From contig CALHWY010000009.1 of the NCBI GenBank assembly GCA_938040055.1, positions 1 to 38,669 on the forward strand: DNA of 38,669 bases, read 5' to 3'. Of the stretch, positions 1-7,581 are shown in pieces. Within the stretch, counting starts at the first letter, position 1; every line of letters begins with the position of its first letter. Position numbers and translations under genes: made by a program. The stretch comes from an uncultured Endomicrobiia bacterium (lineage in GTDB: Bacteria > Elusimicrobiota > Endomicrobiia > Endomicrobiales > Endomicrobiaceae). Under the pieces are notes generated by a model, which did not search any database, was not told the DNA's origin, and worked only from the letters and a program-made list of their open reading frames with translations.

Positions 1-7
1 CCTCTTT

Positions 8-35
8 CACACTTTTGCATGCGATCAAAAGTGTG
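8..35. repeat. Perfect inverted repeat (10-bp stem)
   Basis: Arms CACACTTTTG (8-17) and CAAAAGTGTG (26-35) pair perfectly around an 8-base loop. No run of T follows on either strand, so it is not a textbook terminator. It may belong to a gene left of the window or to the degenerate repeats that follow. Confidence 0.6.
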
Positions 36-130
36 CAAAACTCTGCCGCTGAAGCACATTCGCTTCAATATTTTTCAGATAATTTTATAAACTCGTACGC
101 TTCGCGTACTTCAGACATATAAAATTAAAG

Positions 131-500
131 CATCTGAAAAATCTTTCCGCTCATAAACTGTGCTTCTGAGGCGGCGTAACTACAAAAAAAGACAAAGACT
201 TTTAAATACTTTTACTTCAAGCAGCGCAAACCGTGCCAGGCAAGCACAAATATTTTTTTCGCTCATAAACCGCGCTCTTTAGGCGGCAAAAAACGGCAAA
301 GGCTAAAACGACAAAATTTCTTAAAACTTTCATCAAACAGCCAAAATTATATATATCCTCACAATATTGCGCTCACAGACACGCAAAAAGGGCGGCATTA
401 ACGGCAAAAACGACAAAGACAAAGACTTCCTTACAGGGATTAAGCCGTCTGGAAAATCTTTCCGTTTATAACCCATGCTTCTGAGGCGGCGTAAACGACA
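131..500. repeat. Degenerate interspersed repeats in noncoding AT-rich DNA
   Basis: Three imperfect copies of a unit of about 45 bp lie near 131-180, 246-290 and 448-497. They share the blocks AATCTTTCCG, CTCATAAAC, GCTTCTGAGGCGGCGTAA and nearby ACGGCAAAG or ACGACAAAGAC strings. Spacing is irregular (about 110 and 200 bp), and the second copy is the most diverged. The stretch 1-640 shows no convincing gene, so I read it as a decayed repeat region. Confidence 0.55.
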
Positions 501-641
501 ACGGCAATGAAAAAAAACAAAAGACAAAACGGATCCCCGGTCACGACATTCGGGAATCGAAAATAAAAGCTACAAAAACCATAAAGAAAACAAAAAGGCG
601 AGATATTAGTCTTGCCGTTTTTGAAATATATATGCAGTATT

Positions 642-1295
642 TTAAGGAGTTGGCGGCTGATAAAAATATTCTTTTGTTGCAGGATCGAATTTAAAGTTAT
701 TTTTGCTCCATTTGTGAGGGCGGCTGTATATTGAAACAGTATCAGGTAATTGAGAATCTAATAATGTTTTAGCTCTCATTTTATATTTTTTGTGGGCATT
801 GTTTATTAAATCTAATGCAGAGTTATTATAAGGTGGTAAGACAGCCACACATTTTTCAGGAAACAACTTTTTAATTGCTTGAATTGGAGGAATCAAATCA
901 CTGTCTGCTGAAATTATTACAGCTTCATCAAATGTGTTTTTAAGTACATTCTCAAACAGAGTAATTGCTAAATTTACATACATCCGTTAATTTTTCTTCA
1001 TGCGCGGGATATTCTCTACTACATAATGGACAATTTCTGGATCTTGTTTTAAATTTACCATATATAATTTCAAGATTTTTGCAGCTTGCTGTTAAAGCGC
1101 CAATGTATGCTTGTTGTTTTGGTAGAGACATTGGCTTCTGATAATGTTGTAAAATATTTTATACCGGAAAACTCTTCACGAGACAGGTCAATATATCTTA
1201 AGCACACTTTATCTAAATCCAGCCATTTGCAATCAATAAAATCTATGCTAATCTTAGCAGCTGTGTCTATTGTTAAAACCATCAATAAAAAACAT
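642..1295 (-). pseudogene. NYN-domain (PIN-like) protein, frameshifted remnant
   Basis: Translated pieces match the NYN family of PIN-like RNases. The start at 1295 gives MFFIDGFN, the family's N-terminal Asp motif. This is followed in other frames by CKWLDLDKVC and KYFTT, then by LPKQQAYIGAL and a Cys-x2-Cys segment (CPLCSREYPAHEEKLTDV), and finally by NLAITLFENV and ISADSDLIP, which carries the conserved Asp cluster. At least three frame changes separate the pieces. One is a clear 4-bp tandem duplication, ACATACAT at 976-983. Removing one ACAT restores the expected D-V-N-L-A junction. Another change lies near 1140 and a third near 1265. The protein would have been about 215 residues, ending EYFYQPPTP. 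No functional product is expected. Confidence 0.8.
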
Positions 1296-1637
1296 TTTTC
1301 GGATTTTTTTATTTTTCATAATCACCTCATAAAAACAAAATCCCCGAGCCGCTTTCGCAACTCAGGGTGACAGCTAGAGCTGTTAACAATAGCTGTGACG
1401 TGCAAGTAATATATACAAACATACTGTTTTTGTCAAGTATTTTTGTCGTGCATTATCCAGTGTTGTTATATATTGTCTTAGTTTGTTGCGTTTTGCTTGC
1501 ATTGCTGCATATCTGATTATTTTTTCTTTTTCTTAAGCGGTTTAATGCATTCTTTATAATATTTTTGTATATGATATAGGTATCTGAATTTTCCCCTGAG
1601 AGTAATCACAGAACTCGGCATGACAACAAAAAAACTA
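1296..1637. other. Noncoding gap with two related imperfect palindromic elements
   Basis: No gene is visible. Two similar short elements, near 1340-1373 and 1592-1626, share the pattern CCCC(T)GAG, then about 15 bases, then ACTCxGxxTGACA, with partly complementary ends. They look like copies of a small dispersed repeat. ACAGCT/AGCTGT arms at 1370-1383 form a short palindrome beside the first one. Confidence 0.4.
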
Positions 1638-2558
1638 TTAACTGCCTTTTATTTCGAGCATTCTTTTTATGGGAATATAAGCTTTTTCCCTTATATCTTC
1701 AGGGACTATTACTTGATTGCTTAAATTTTCAAGAACATCCAAAACTTTCGAGAGCGTTATTTTCTTCATATTGGGGCAAACGGCAAGGGAAGAGACCGGA
1801 TAAAATTTTTTGCCGGGATTTTCTTTTTGCAATTTATAAAGAATGCCGCTTTCGGTTCCTATGATAAACTCTTTTTTAGGGCTCGCAAGCGCGCGTTTGC
1901 ACATTCCGCCGGTGGATAAAGCGAAATCCGCCAGAGACACCACTTCCGGACGGCATTCCGGATGAACCAAAACTTCGGCTTCGGGATGTTCCTTTTTCGC
2001 TTTTAAAACCATTTCCGGAAGAATATTATTGTGGGTAGGGCAGAATCCGTCCCATACGACCATTTCCCCGCCCGACATTTTCCGCACATAAGCGCCGAGA
2101 TTTCTGTCGGGAACAAATATTATTTCACGATTTTTTGTCTCTTCTTTCACGCTGTTTAAAACATTAACCGCATTTGAGGAAGTGCAGCAGATATCGCTTT
2201 CGGCTTTTACCGCCGCCGAAGTATTTACATAAGCCGCGACAAAAGGATTTTTATGCCGCTTCTTGAATTCTTTAAGTTTTTGCGCGCCGATCATATCCGC
2301 CATAGGACAGCCGGCATGCGCGTCAGGGATGATTACTTTTTTTCGCGGGCTCAGTATTGCGGCGGTTTCGGCCATAAAATGCACTCCGCAAAAAACTATC
2401 ACGTCGGCGCTTGTCTCGGCCGCCTTTCTGCTTAAATCAAGAGAATCGCCGACGAAATCGGCCGCATCCTGTATTTCCGGCAGCTGGTATATATGCGCAA
2501 GAATGACGGCGTTTCTTTCTTTTTTTAATTTATCGAGTTTTTCTTTTATTTCCCGCAT
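1638..2558 (-). CDS. nadA: Quinolinate synthase NadA
   Basis: This is a cytosolic 4Fe-4S enzyme condensing iminoaspartate with dihydroxyacetone phosphate to quinolinate, the first committed step of de novo NAD synthesis with NadB. The 306 residues match the short form of the family. The three expected cluster cysteines are present: C84 in AGCPMADM, C173 in DGFCPTHN and C261 in CPNMKK, with spacing like that of the Thermotoga enzyme. FCGVHFMAE (56-64), CCTSSNA (124-130), VHPEC (198-202) and GTESGILYKL (234-243) are also family motifs. The start overlaps the 3' end of thiM by 13 bp, so the two are co-transcribed and probably translationally coupled. No nadB or nadC lies in the window. Confidence 0.97.
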   Translation of the reverse strand: MREIKEKLDKLKKERNAVILAHIYQLPEIQDAADFVGDSLDLSRKAAETSADVIVFCGVHFMAETAAILSPRKKVIIPDAHAGCPMADMIGAQKLKEFKKRHKNPFVAAYVNTSAAVKAESDICCTSSNAVNVLNSVKEETKNREIIFVPDRNLGAYVRKMSGGEMVVWDGFCPTHNNILPEMVLKAKKEHPEAEVLVHPECRPEVVSLADFALSTGGMCKRALASPKKEFIIGTESGILYKLQKENPGKKFYPVSSLAVCPNMKKITLSKVLDVLENLSNQVIVPEDIREKAYIPIKRMLEIKGS

Positions 2559-3352
2559 TGTTTTTCTTCTATTCTTTTCATTTTATTTATCGAAATATCG
2601 CTTAAAGTGCTGATCTTGTCAAAAAGTTTATTCCTGAAAGTTCCGGGCCCTTCCGAAGTTTTGTCCGCGTTTTCCGCCGCTATTTCAAAACATACAAGAG
2701 CGGCAGCCGAAGCGAAAAAATAATCTTTTTCAACTGCGCAAAAGGTGCCGATAACCGATGCCGCCATGCATCCCGTGCCGACTATTGTAGGCATCATAGG
2801 GCTGCCGTTTTTAATTAAAAGAACGCTTTCTCCGTTTGTGCATATATCCTCTTTTCCGGTTACGGCCACAACGCATTTTTTTTCATCGGCAAACCGTTTC
2901 GCTATTTCAACCATATCGCCGCACGCGCGTTCTCCGTCTCCGGGCGCTCCGGCGCCGGCGTTTATCCCGGCGGCCGCGGCTATCTCGGAAGCGTTTCCTT
3001 TTATAACGTCTATTTTATTTCGCATAAGCTCTTTGAGCATATCGTTTCTGAACTTTGTCGAGCCGGCTCCCACGGCGTCAAGAATAACCGGAATTCCTTT
3101 TTCATTGGCGGCGGCTACGGCGAACTTCATCGCTTCCATAATAAAAGAATCGAGCGTTCCGATATTAATAACGACAGCTCCGGAAGCGCAAGCCATTTCC
3201 GCGGCCTCTTCTTTCGCATGCGCCATTACGGGGAAACCGCCGAAAGCTTTAACGATATTCGCGCAGTCCGAAGAGGTTACCCAGTTCGTTATGTGGTACA
3301 CCACGGGAGACTGATTTCTTACTTTTTCCAATACTTGATAAATTTTGTCCAT
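2546..3352 (-). CDS. thiM: Hydroxyethylthiazole kinase ThiM
   Basis: ThiM phosphorylates 4-methyl-5-(2-hydroxyethyl)thiazole in the thiamine salvage pathway. The 268 residues fit the family. Visible motifs are YHITNWVT near the N terminus, ILDAVGAGSTKFR in the substrate region, GNASEI, VTGKEDI and the glycine-rich PTIVGTGCMAA with its conserved Cys. It is the first gene of a tight thiM-nadA pair (13-bp overlap). Thiazole salvage beside NAD synthesis suggests a host-associated cell that scavenges some vitamin precursors, but no thiE or thiD partner is present here. I saw no TPP riboswitch in the 150 bp upstream, though this was judged by eye. Confidence 0.96.
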   Translation of the reverse strand: MDKIYQVLEKVRNQSPVVYHITNWVTSSDCANIVKAFGGFPVMAHAKEEAAEMACASGAVVINIGTLDSFIMEAMKFAVAAANEKGIPVILDAVGAGSTKFRNDMLKELMRNKIDVIKGNASEIAAAAGINAGAGAPGDGERACGDMVEIAKRFADEKKCVVAVTGKEDICTNGESVLLIKNGSPMMPTIVGTGCMAASVIGTFCAVEKDYFFASAAALVCFEIAAENADKTSEGPGTFRNKLFDKISTLSDISINKMKRIEEKQCGK

Positions 3353-3504
3353 AAAAGCCGCCCCTCGCTGAAAATATATTAAAAAAACCGAGAAATATTA
3401 TTGTCCCGGCAAGCAAACCAAAGACATTTTAAAACAGTGCCGCTATTATACCATTTTTTAAAAACCTTCAAATCAAACGCGCCGCGTTTTATCGGCAAAA
3501 TTTT

Positions 3505-4143
3505 TTATTTCAAATTGAACTTTTCCCGCGCAAAAAGCCTGATATAAGAGGCGCTGCCTTCAATGCCCAAAACCGAAGATTTCATGCATAAATGGCAGGA
3601 AACCGCTTTGCCCCATTGCTTATTGGTATAAAAGCCGTAATATTTTGCTCTGTTTTTGTCCGTCTTTTCGACTTCTTTCTTCACTTTTTCAAAATCGGAC
3701 TCATTTTCTTTTGCGCTCATTATCCTTTTGACCCTGTTATCTATATCGTCGCAAATGAAAACGCTCAGGCAGCGCGGATGATCCCTTAAGACGTAATCGG
3801 CGCACCTTCCCACGAATATGCACGATTCTTTTGCGGAAAGCCGCCTTATTATGTCGCTCTGGATCTTAAAAAGCGTTTCGTTCGGGAGAGGCGTTTCCCC
3901 GTAATATCCGGCGCTGAAAATCCCGGAAGACCGTCCGGACAGATCTCCGAAAAAGACGGATGCGGCGGGATTGTCTTCGGATTTTACAAAATATTCTTCG
4001 CAAAGCCCGCTTTTTCGGGCGGCCAGTTCTATCAGCTTTTTATCGTAAAAATTTATCTCCAGCAGTTTTGCAAGCTCTTCGGCGATTTTAAGTCCGCCGC
4101 TGCCGAATTCACGGCCGATGCAAATCGCGAATTTTTCATTCAT
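3505..4143 (-). CDS. Cytidylate kinase-like family protein
   Basis: A 212-residue P-loop protein of the cytidylate-kinase-like family (Cytidylate_kin2 type). The N-terminal ICIGREFGSGG (8-17) is the family's variant phosphate-binding loop, followed by an AxxLA helix and YDKKLIELAA. FVGRCADYVL and the VFICDD strand before the Arg-rich lid (DNRVKRIMSAKE) also fit. Family members probably phosphorylate nucleotides, but the true substrate is generally unproven, so I do not call it cmk. Its ATG overlaps the stop of the upstream MATE gene (ATGA type), so the two are coupled. Confidence 0.9.
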   Translation of the reverse strand: MNEKFAICIGREFGSGGLKIAEELAKLLEINFYDKKLIELAARKSGLCEEYFVKSEDNPAASVFFGDLSGRSSGIFSAGYYGETPLPNETLFKIQSDIIRRLSAKESCIFVGRCADYVLRDHPRCLSVFICDDIDNRVKRIMSAKENESDFEKVKKEVEKTDKNRAKYYGFYTNKQWGKAVSCHLCMKSSVLGIEGSASYIRLFAREKFNLK

Positions 4144-5513
4144 GATTTCAAAATCTCCTGTTTTAAATCGTATTTTTTAAAACGGCGGAACTGAAAAAAA
4201 AGCAGAAACGCGGCAAAAGCCGACGCCGCCAGATCCGAAACCGGAAAGCTAAGCCATATGCCGTCGGTTCCCATATAAAGCGGAAATACAAAAAGAAGAG
4301 GGATCAAAAACAACACCTGCCTTGTAAGCGTAAGCATTATGGTTTTCGCGCTCTTCCCTATACTTTGAAAAAATGCCGTCGTAACAACCTGAAAACCTAT
4401 CAGCGGAAAAAAGATAAAAGTATACCGCAATCCTCCGGATGCAAGAGAAACAAGCTCTTTGTCTGCGGTAAAAACGGAAGAGACGGTTTGAGGAAAGAGT
4501 TCAACGGCTATAAAGCCGGCGGTCATTACAGCGACGGCAAGAACCGCAGATTTTTTGAATACTTCCGACACCCTTTCATACAGCGCAGCGCCGTAATTGT
4601 ATCCGGCTATGGGCTGCATTCCCTGCGTGATGCCGAAAACGACCATCACAAAAAGAAAAGAGACGCGGGTGACTATGCCAAAAGCGCCGACGGCAAGCTC
4701 GTTCCCGTAAGCGCTCAGCTGTTTATTGGTTATAATAACTGCCGCGCAGGAGGCGGCATTGATAAGAAAAGTCGCCGAGCCGATGGATACAATGCCTTTT
4801 ACTATTTCGCTTTTAAGCCCGTATATGCCTTTTTTAAAATGAATAAAATTCTCTTTGTCTGCAAAAAGCCTGAGCTGCCAGACAAGCACCGAGGCCTGCG
4901 CTATAACGGTGGCGCAAGCGCTTCCTTTGATGCCCCATCCGAAACCGAAGATGAACAAAGGGTTTAAGACAATGTTTATTATTATCGTCATTATCGTGGC
5001 ATTCATAGCTTTTCTCGGGCGTCCCAAAGAACGCAAAAGCGCATTAAGCCCCAGGTACATATGCGTTATCACATTGCCGGCAAGAATTATCCTTATAAAA
5101 TCGCGCGCATAAGGAAAGACGGCGTCACCCGCCCCGAAAAAACGCAGCATAGGCTCCAGAAAAACAAAAGCCGGCAAGCTAAACAGTATCCCGCCGATAA
5201 TATTTAATACCAAAACATTGCCCAGTATCCTGTTGGCGCTCTCATAATCTTTCTGTCCGAGCCTTAAAGACAAAAGAGACGCCCCTCCCACGCCCACAAG
5301 AGAGCCGACCGCCGCGGCGAGATTCATCACCGGAAAAGTTACGGCAAGCCCGGACAATGCGAGAGGGCCTGCTCCGTGCCCGATAAAAATGCTGTCGGTT
5401 ATATTGTAAAGCGAAGCCGCCGTCATGGCTATGACCGCCGGCAGCGCATACTGCACCAGCAGCTTTCCTATATCGTCCGTCATTAATGCAAGAGGCGCAT
5501 TTCCTTCTTTCAC
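4140..5513 (-). CDS. MATE family efflux transporter
   Basis: An inner-membrane Na+ or H+ coupled multidrug/metabolite exporter of 457 residues with about 12 hydrophobic segments and duplicated halves, as expected for MATE. Family-typical segments include LVQYALPAVIAM, NITDSIFIGHG near the N terminus and GMQPIAGYNYGA at the start of the second half. The annotated start is a GTG at 5513 with a poor ribosome site. A much better start, ATG at 5539 with AAGAGG 5 bp upstream, lies one frame off. It would join this gene as MSKKPEKKAVKEG if the A7 tract at 5517-5523 held one more A. This is a sequencing indel, slippage, or a genuine GTG start. Substrate unknown. Confidence 0.93.
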   Translation of the reverse strand: MKEGNAPLALMTDDIGKLLVQYALPAVIAMTAASLYNITDSIFIGHGAGPLALSGLAVTFPVMNLAAAVGSLVGVGGASLLSLRLGQKDYESANRILGNVLVLNIIGGILFSLPAFVFLEPMLRFFGAGDAVFPYARDFIRIILAGNVITHMYLGLNALLRSLGRPRKAMNATIMTIIINIVLNPLFIFGFGWGIKGSACATVIAQASVLVWQLRLFADKENFIHFKKGIYGLKSEIVKGIVSIGSATFLINAASCAAVIITNKQLSAYGNELAVGAFGIVTRVSFLFVMVVFGITQGMQPIAGYNYGAALYERVSEVFKKSAVLAVAVMTAGFIAVELFPQTVSSVFTADKELVSLASGGLRYTFIFFPLIGFQVVTTAFFQSIGKSAKTIMLTLTRQVLFLIPLLFVFPLYMGTDGIWLSFPVSDLAASAFAAFLLFFQFRRFKKYDLKQEILKS

Positions 5514-5547
5514 GGCTTTTTTTCCGGCTTTTTTGACATTTTATCCT

Positions 5548-5996
5548 CTTTAAAAACATAAAAATTTTTTTTGATTTTCCCGAGAGGGGCTTATTATCGT
5601 TAATTTAAAGTTCTATGTTTATGCAAACGGAGCTTGCGCAAAGATGCGCGGCTTTTCGCAAGGCTTTGAACTTCCCGTCCGTCACATTCCGAAATTAACA
5701 CCGCCGACAAATCTTTACGGTTTATCTCAAAAAGCGGCGCCGTGCCGCGAAAAGCCGTGCCGCGAAAAAAAGACGTTTTGCAGGCTGTTTTCCGGTTAAA
5801 ACGGAAAACATTGTTCGTTTTATCCGTTTGTTTTTGAAGGTAATAACCGAATTTTTACATCGGTACCGCCAAAAAAAGAAAACCGCAAATCCGCGCATCC
5901 GAATTTTGCGGCATGGGCAAAGAAAAAAGACGCCGAACGGGAAACCGTTTGCGGCACCGCATTATCCGCCGGTACGCAATGCCTGCAGGCAAACGC
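5548..5996. other. Noncoding gap with a 15-bp tandem repeat and hairpin
   Basis: No supported gene. GCCGTGCCGCGAAAA occurs twice back to back at 5739-5753 and 5754-5768. A perfect 8-bp hairpin, GTTTTCCG (5787-5794) with CGGAAAAC (5802-5809), follows. TGCCTGCAGGCA (5980-5991) is a 12-bp palindrome just past the cysK stop. No T-run accompanies these, so they are only weak candidates for cysK transcript ends. Confidence 0.5.
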
Positions 5997-6932
5997 TCAA
6001 TATTCCAATTCTTTAAAAAGCCAGGTTGAAATATAGCGTTCGCCCGTATCGCACAGAACCGTCACTATATTTTTGCCTGCCGTTTCAGGCCTTGAGGCAA
6101 TCTGTAAAGCCGCCCAGAGATTTCCGCCCGAAGATATTCCGGACAGAATTCCTTCTTCCCTTGCGAGACGCCCGGCGGTCGCGCCGGCGTCCGCGGATCC
6201 GACTTTTATTATTTCGTCTATGATTTCCGTGTTAAGTATTTCCGGAACAAAACCCGCCCCTATGCCCTCTATCGCGTGCGCGCCGGCTTTTGCGCCGGAA
6301 AGAACGGGCGAATCTTCAGGTTCGACTGCGATAATGCTCACGCCGGGCCTGCGCTCTTTAAGATATTCTCCCACTCCGGTAATCGTGCCGCCGGTACCGA
6401 CCCCGGCGACAAAGTAATCTATTTTTCCGTCCAGAGCTTCCCATATCTCGGCGGCGGTGGTTTTTTTATGCACGGCGGGATTGGCTTTATTTTTGAACTG
6501 CTGCAAAATAATACTGTTCGGATTCTTTTTTGCGATTGCTTCGGCTTTCTCTATTGCTCCGCTCATGCCTTTCGCGCCTTCCGTGAGCACAACCTCGGCT
6601 CCCAGCATCTTTAACAGCCCCCTTCTTTCCGAGCTCATCGTTTCGGGCATGGTCAGCACAAGCTTATATCCTTTCTGTGCGCATACAAAGGCGAGAGCAA
6701 TGCCGGTATTGCCGCTGGTCGGCTCTATTATCAAAGTATCTTTATCGATAAGATTGTTTTTTTCGGCTTCTTCCATCATAGCAAGGCCGACTCTGTCTTT
6801 GACGCTTGAAAGAGGATTAAAAAATTCGGCTTTGACGTATATATCTCCGTAAAGGCCCGCGGAAAGTTTATTTATCTTTATCAAAGGCGTGTTCCCGACC
6901 GTTTCGCTTATATTGCCGTATACTCTATTCAT
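5997..6932 (-). CDS. cysK: Cysteine synthase (O-acetylserine sulfhydrylase)
   Basis: A PLP enzyme making L-cysteine from O-acetylserine and sulfide, about 311 residues. Family signatures are NTPLIKI (14-20), the PLP lysine K45 in SSVKDRVG, the substrate loop PTSGNTG (71-77), QQFKNKANP and the phosphate-binding GTGGTITGVG (179-188). SGISSGGN near the C terminus also fits. I prefer the ATG at 6932 because GGGG (6942-6945) lies 9 bp upstream. An in-frame ATG at 6938 and a TTG at 6962 are alternatives. It stands alone between two long gaps. It could equally be named CysM, since the two are hard to separate by eye. Confidence 0.95.
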   Translation of the reverse strand: MNRVYGNISETVGNTPLIKINKLSAGLYGDIYVKAEFFNPLSSVKDRVGLAMMEEAEKNNLIDKDTLIIEPTSGNTGIALAFVCAQKGYKLVLTMPETMSSERRGLLKMLGAEVVLTEGAKGMSGAIEKAEAIAKKNPNSIILQQFKNKANPAVHKKTTAAEIWEALDGKIDYFVAGVGTGGTITGVGEYLKERRPGVSIIAVEPEDSPVLSGAKAGAHAIEGIGAGFVPEILNTEIIDEIIKVGSADAGATAGRLAREEGILSGISSGGNLWAALQIASRPETAGKNIVTVLCDTGERYISTWLFKELEY

Positions 6933-6962
6933 TTTCATTTTCCCCGTTTTTTTAATGCGCAA

Positions 6963-7581
6963 AACGATTAATGCTTAAATCGGCTCGTGCGTCCGTCTTT
7001 TTGCGGCCGGCTATATCCCGTAAAAAAACCGCAGAAAGTCCCGCTAACGCGCTTGAAGAAAAAATTAAAGCGCCATGCGCGAATGCTTAGCGAAAACGCG
7101 GAAACATCCGCCAACGCGCTCCGGCGCGGAGTTTTGCGCTTCAAAGATTTTCTTTCACACGCGCAGGAAATACAAACCGTTTACGCAAATTTTTTTCTTT
7201 TTACAGCGCCGCCGACACGGCGGCAAAACGCATATGCACGCGGCGGGCTTTTCAAAAAAAAAACGCTTTTGACGTTTACTTATGCAAAACCGGTTCCGGC
7301 ATATGCAAAAAGAAGATTTTAAAAATACTTTACGCGGATATTCCCGCGGCCTAAAGTAATATGCCCAAATTTTTTATCCGCGGACGCCTTATGTCTCCGA
7401 TGCCGTTTTTCGCGCCTTACAATATTCCGGCAAAAATTTTCATCTCTTTTTTAAAACAAGCCGCCGTTCTTTGCCGAAGTATTATAAACCTTTTGCGGTT
7501 TGATGTCAAAAAAGCCCCGCTTTTGAGCAGGATATGCTAAAAAAGGGGGCCTGGAGCGTAAGAAAAAAAGCCGGATGAAAG
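6963..7581. other. Noncoding gap
   Basis: About 620 bp without a convincing gene; open stretches here lack any family pattern. It holds a GC hairpin, GCCGCC (7208-7213) with GGCGGC (7219-7224), without a T-run, and the candidate terminator of the giant gene listed separately. Confidence 0.5.
7505..7524 (-). terminator. Candidate intrinsic terminator of the giant gene
   Basis: On the minus strand AAAAGC, GGG, GCTTTT forms a 6-bp stem with a 3-base loop, extended by further T to T6. It starts 58 bp past the stop of the 2437-residue gene. The stem is short, so confidence is moderate. Confidence 0.5.

Noticed and set aside
131..500. Possible CRISPR array in the repeat field.
   Set aside because: Copies are diverged, spacing is irregular and there are only three, with no cas gene in the window.
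4365..4967. Plus-strand 200-codon frame opposite the MATE gene.
   Set aside because: Composition is Lys/Arg-rich shadow translation of a membrane protein and lacks a ribosome site.
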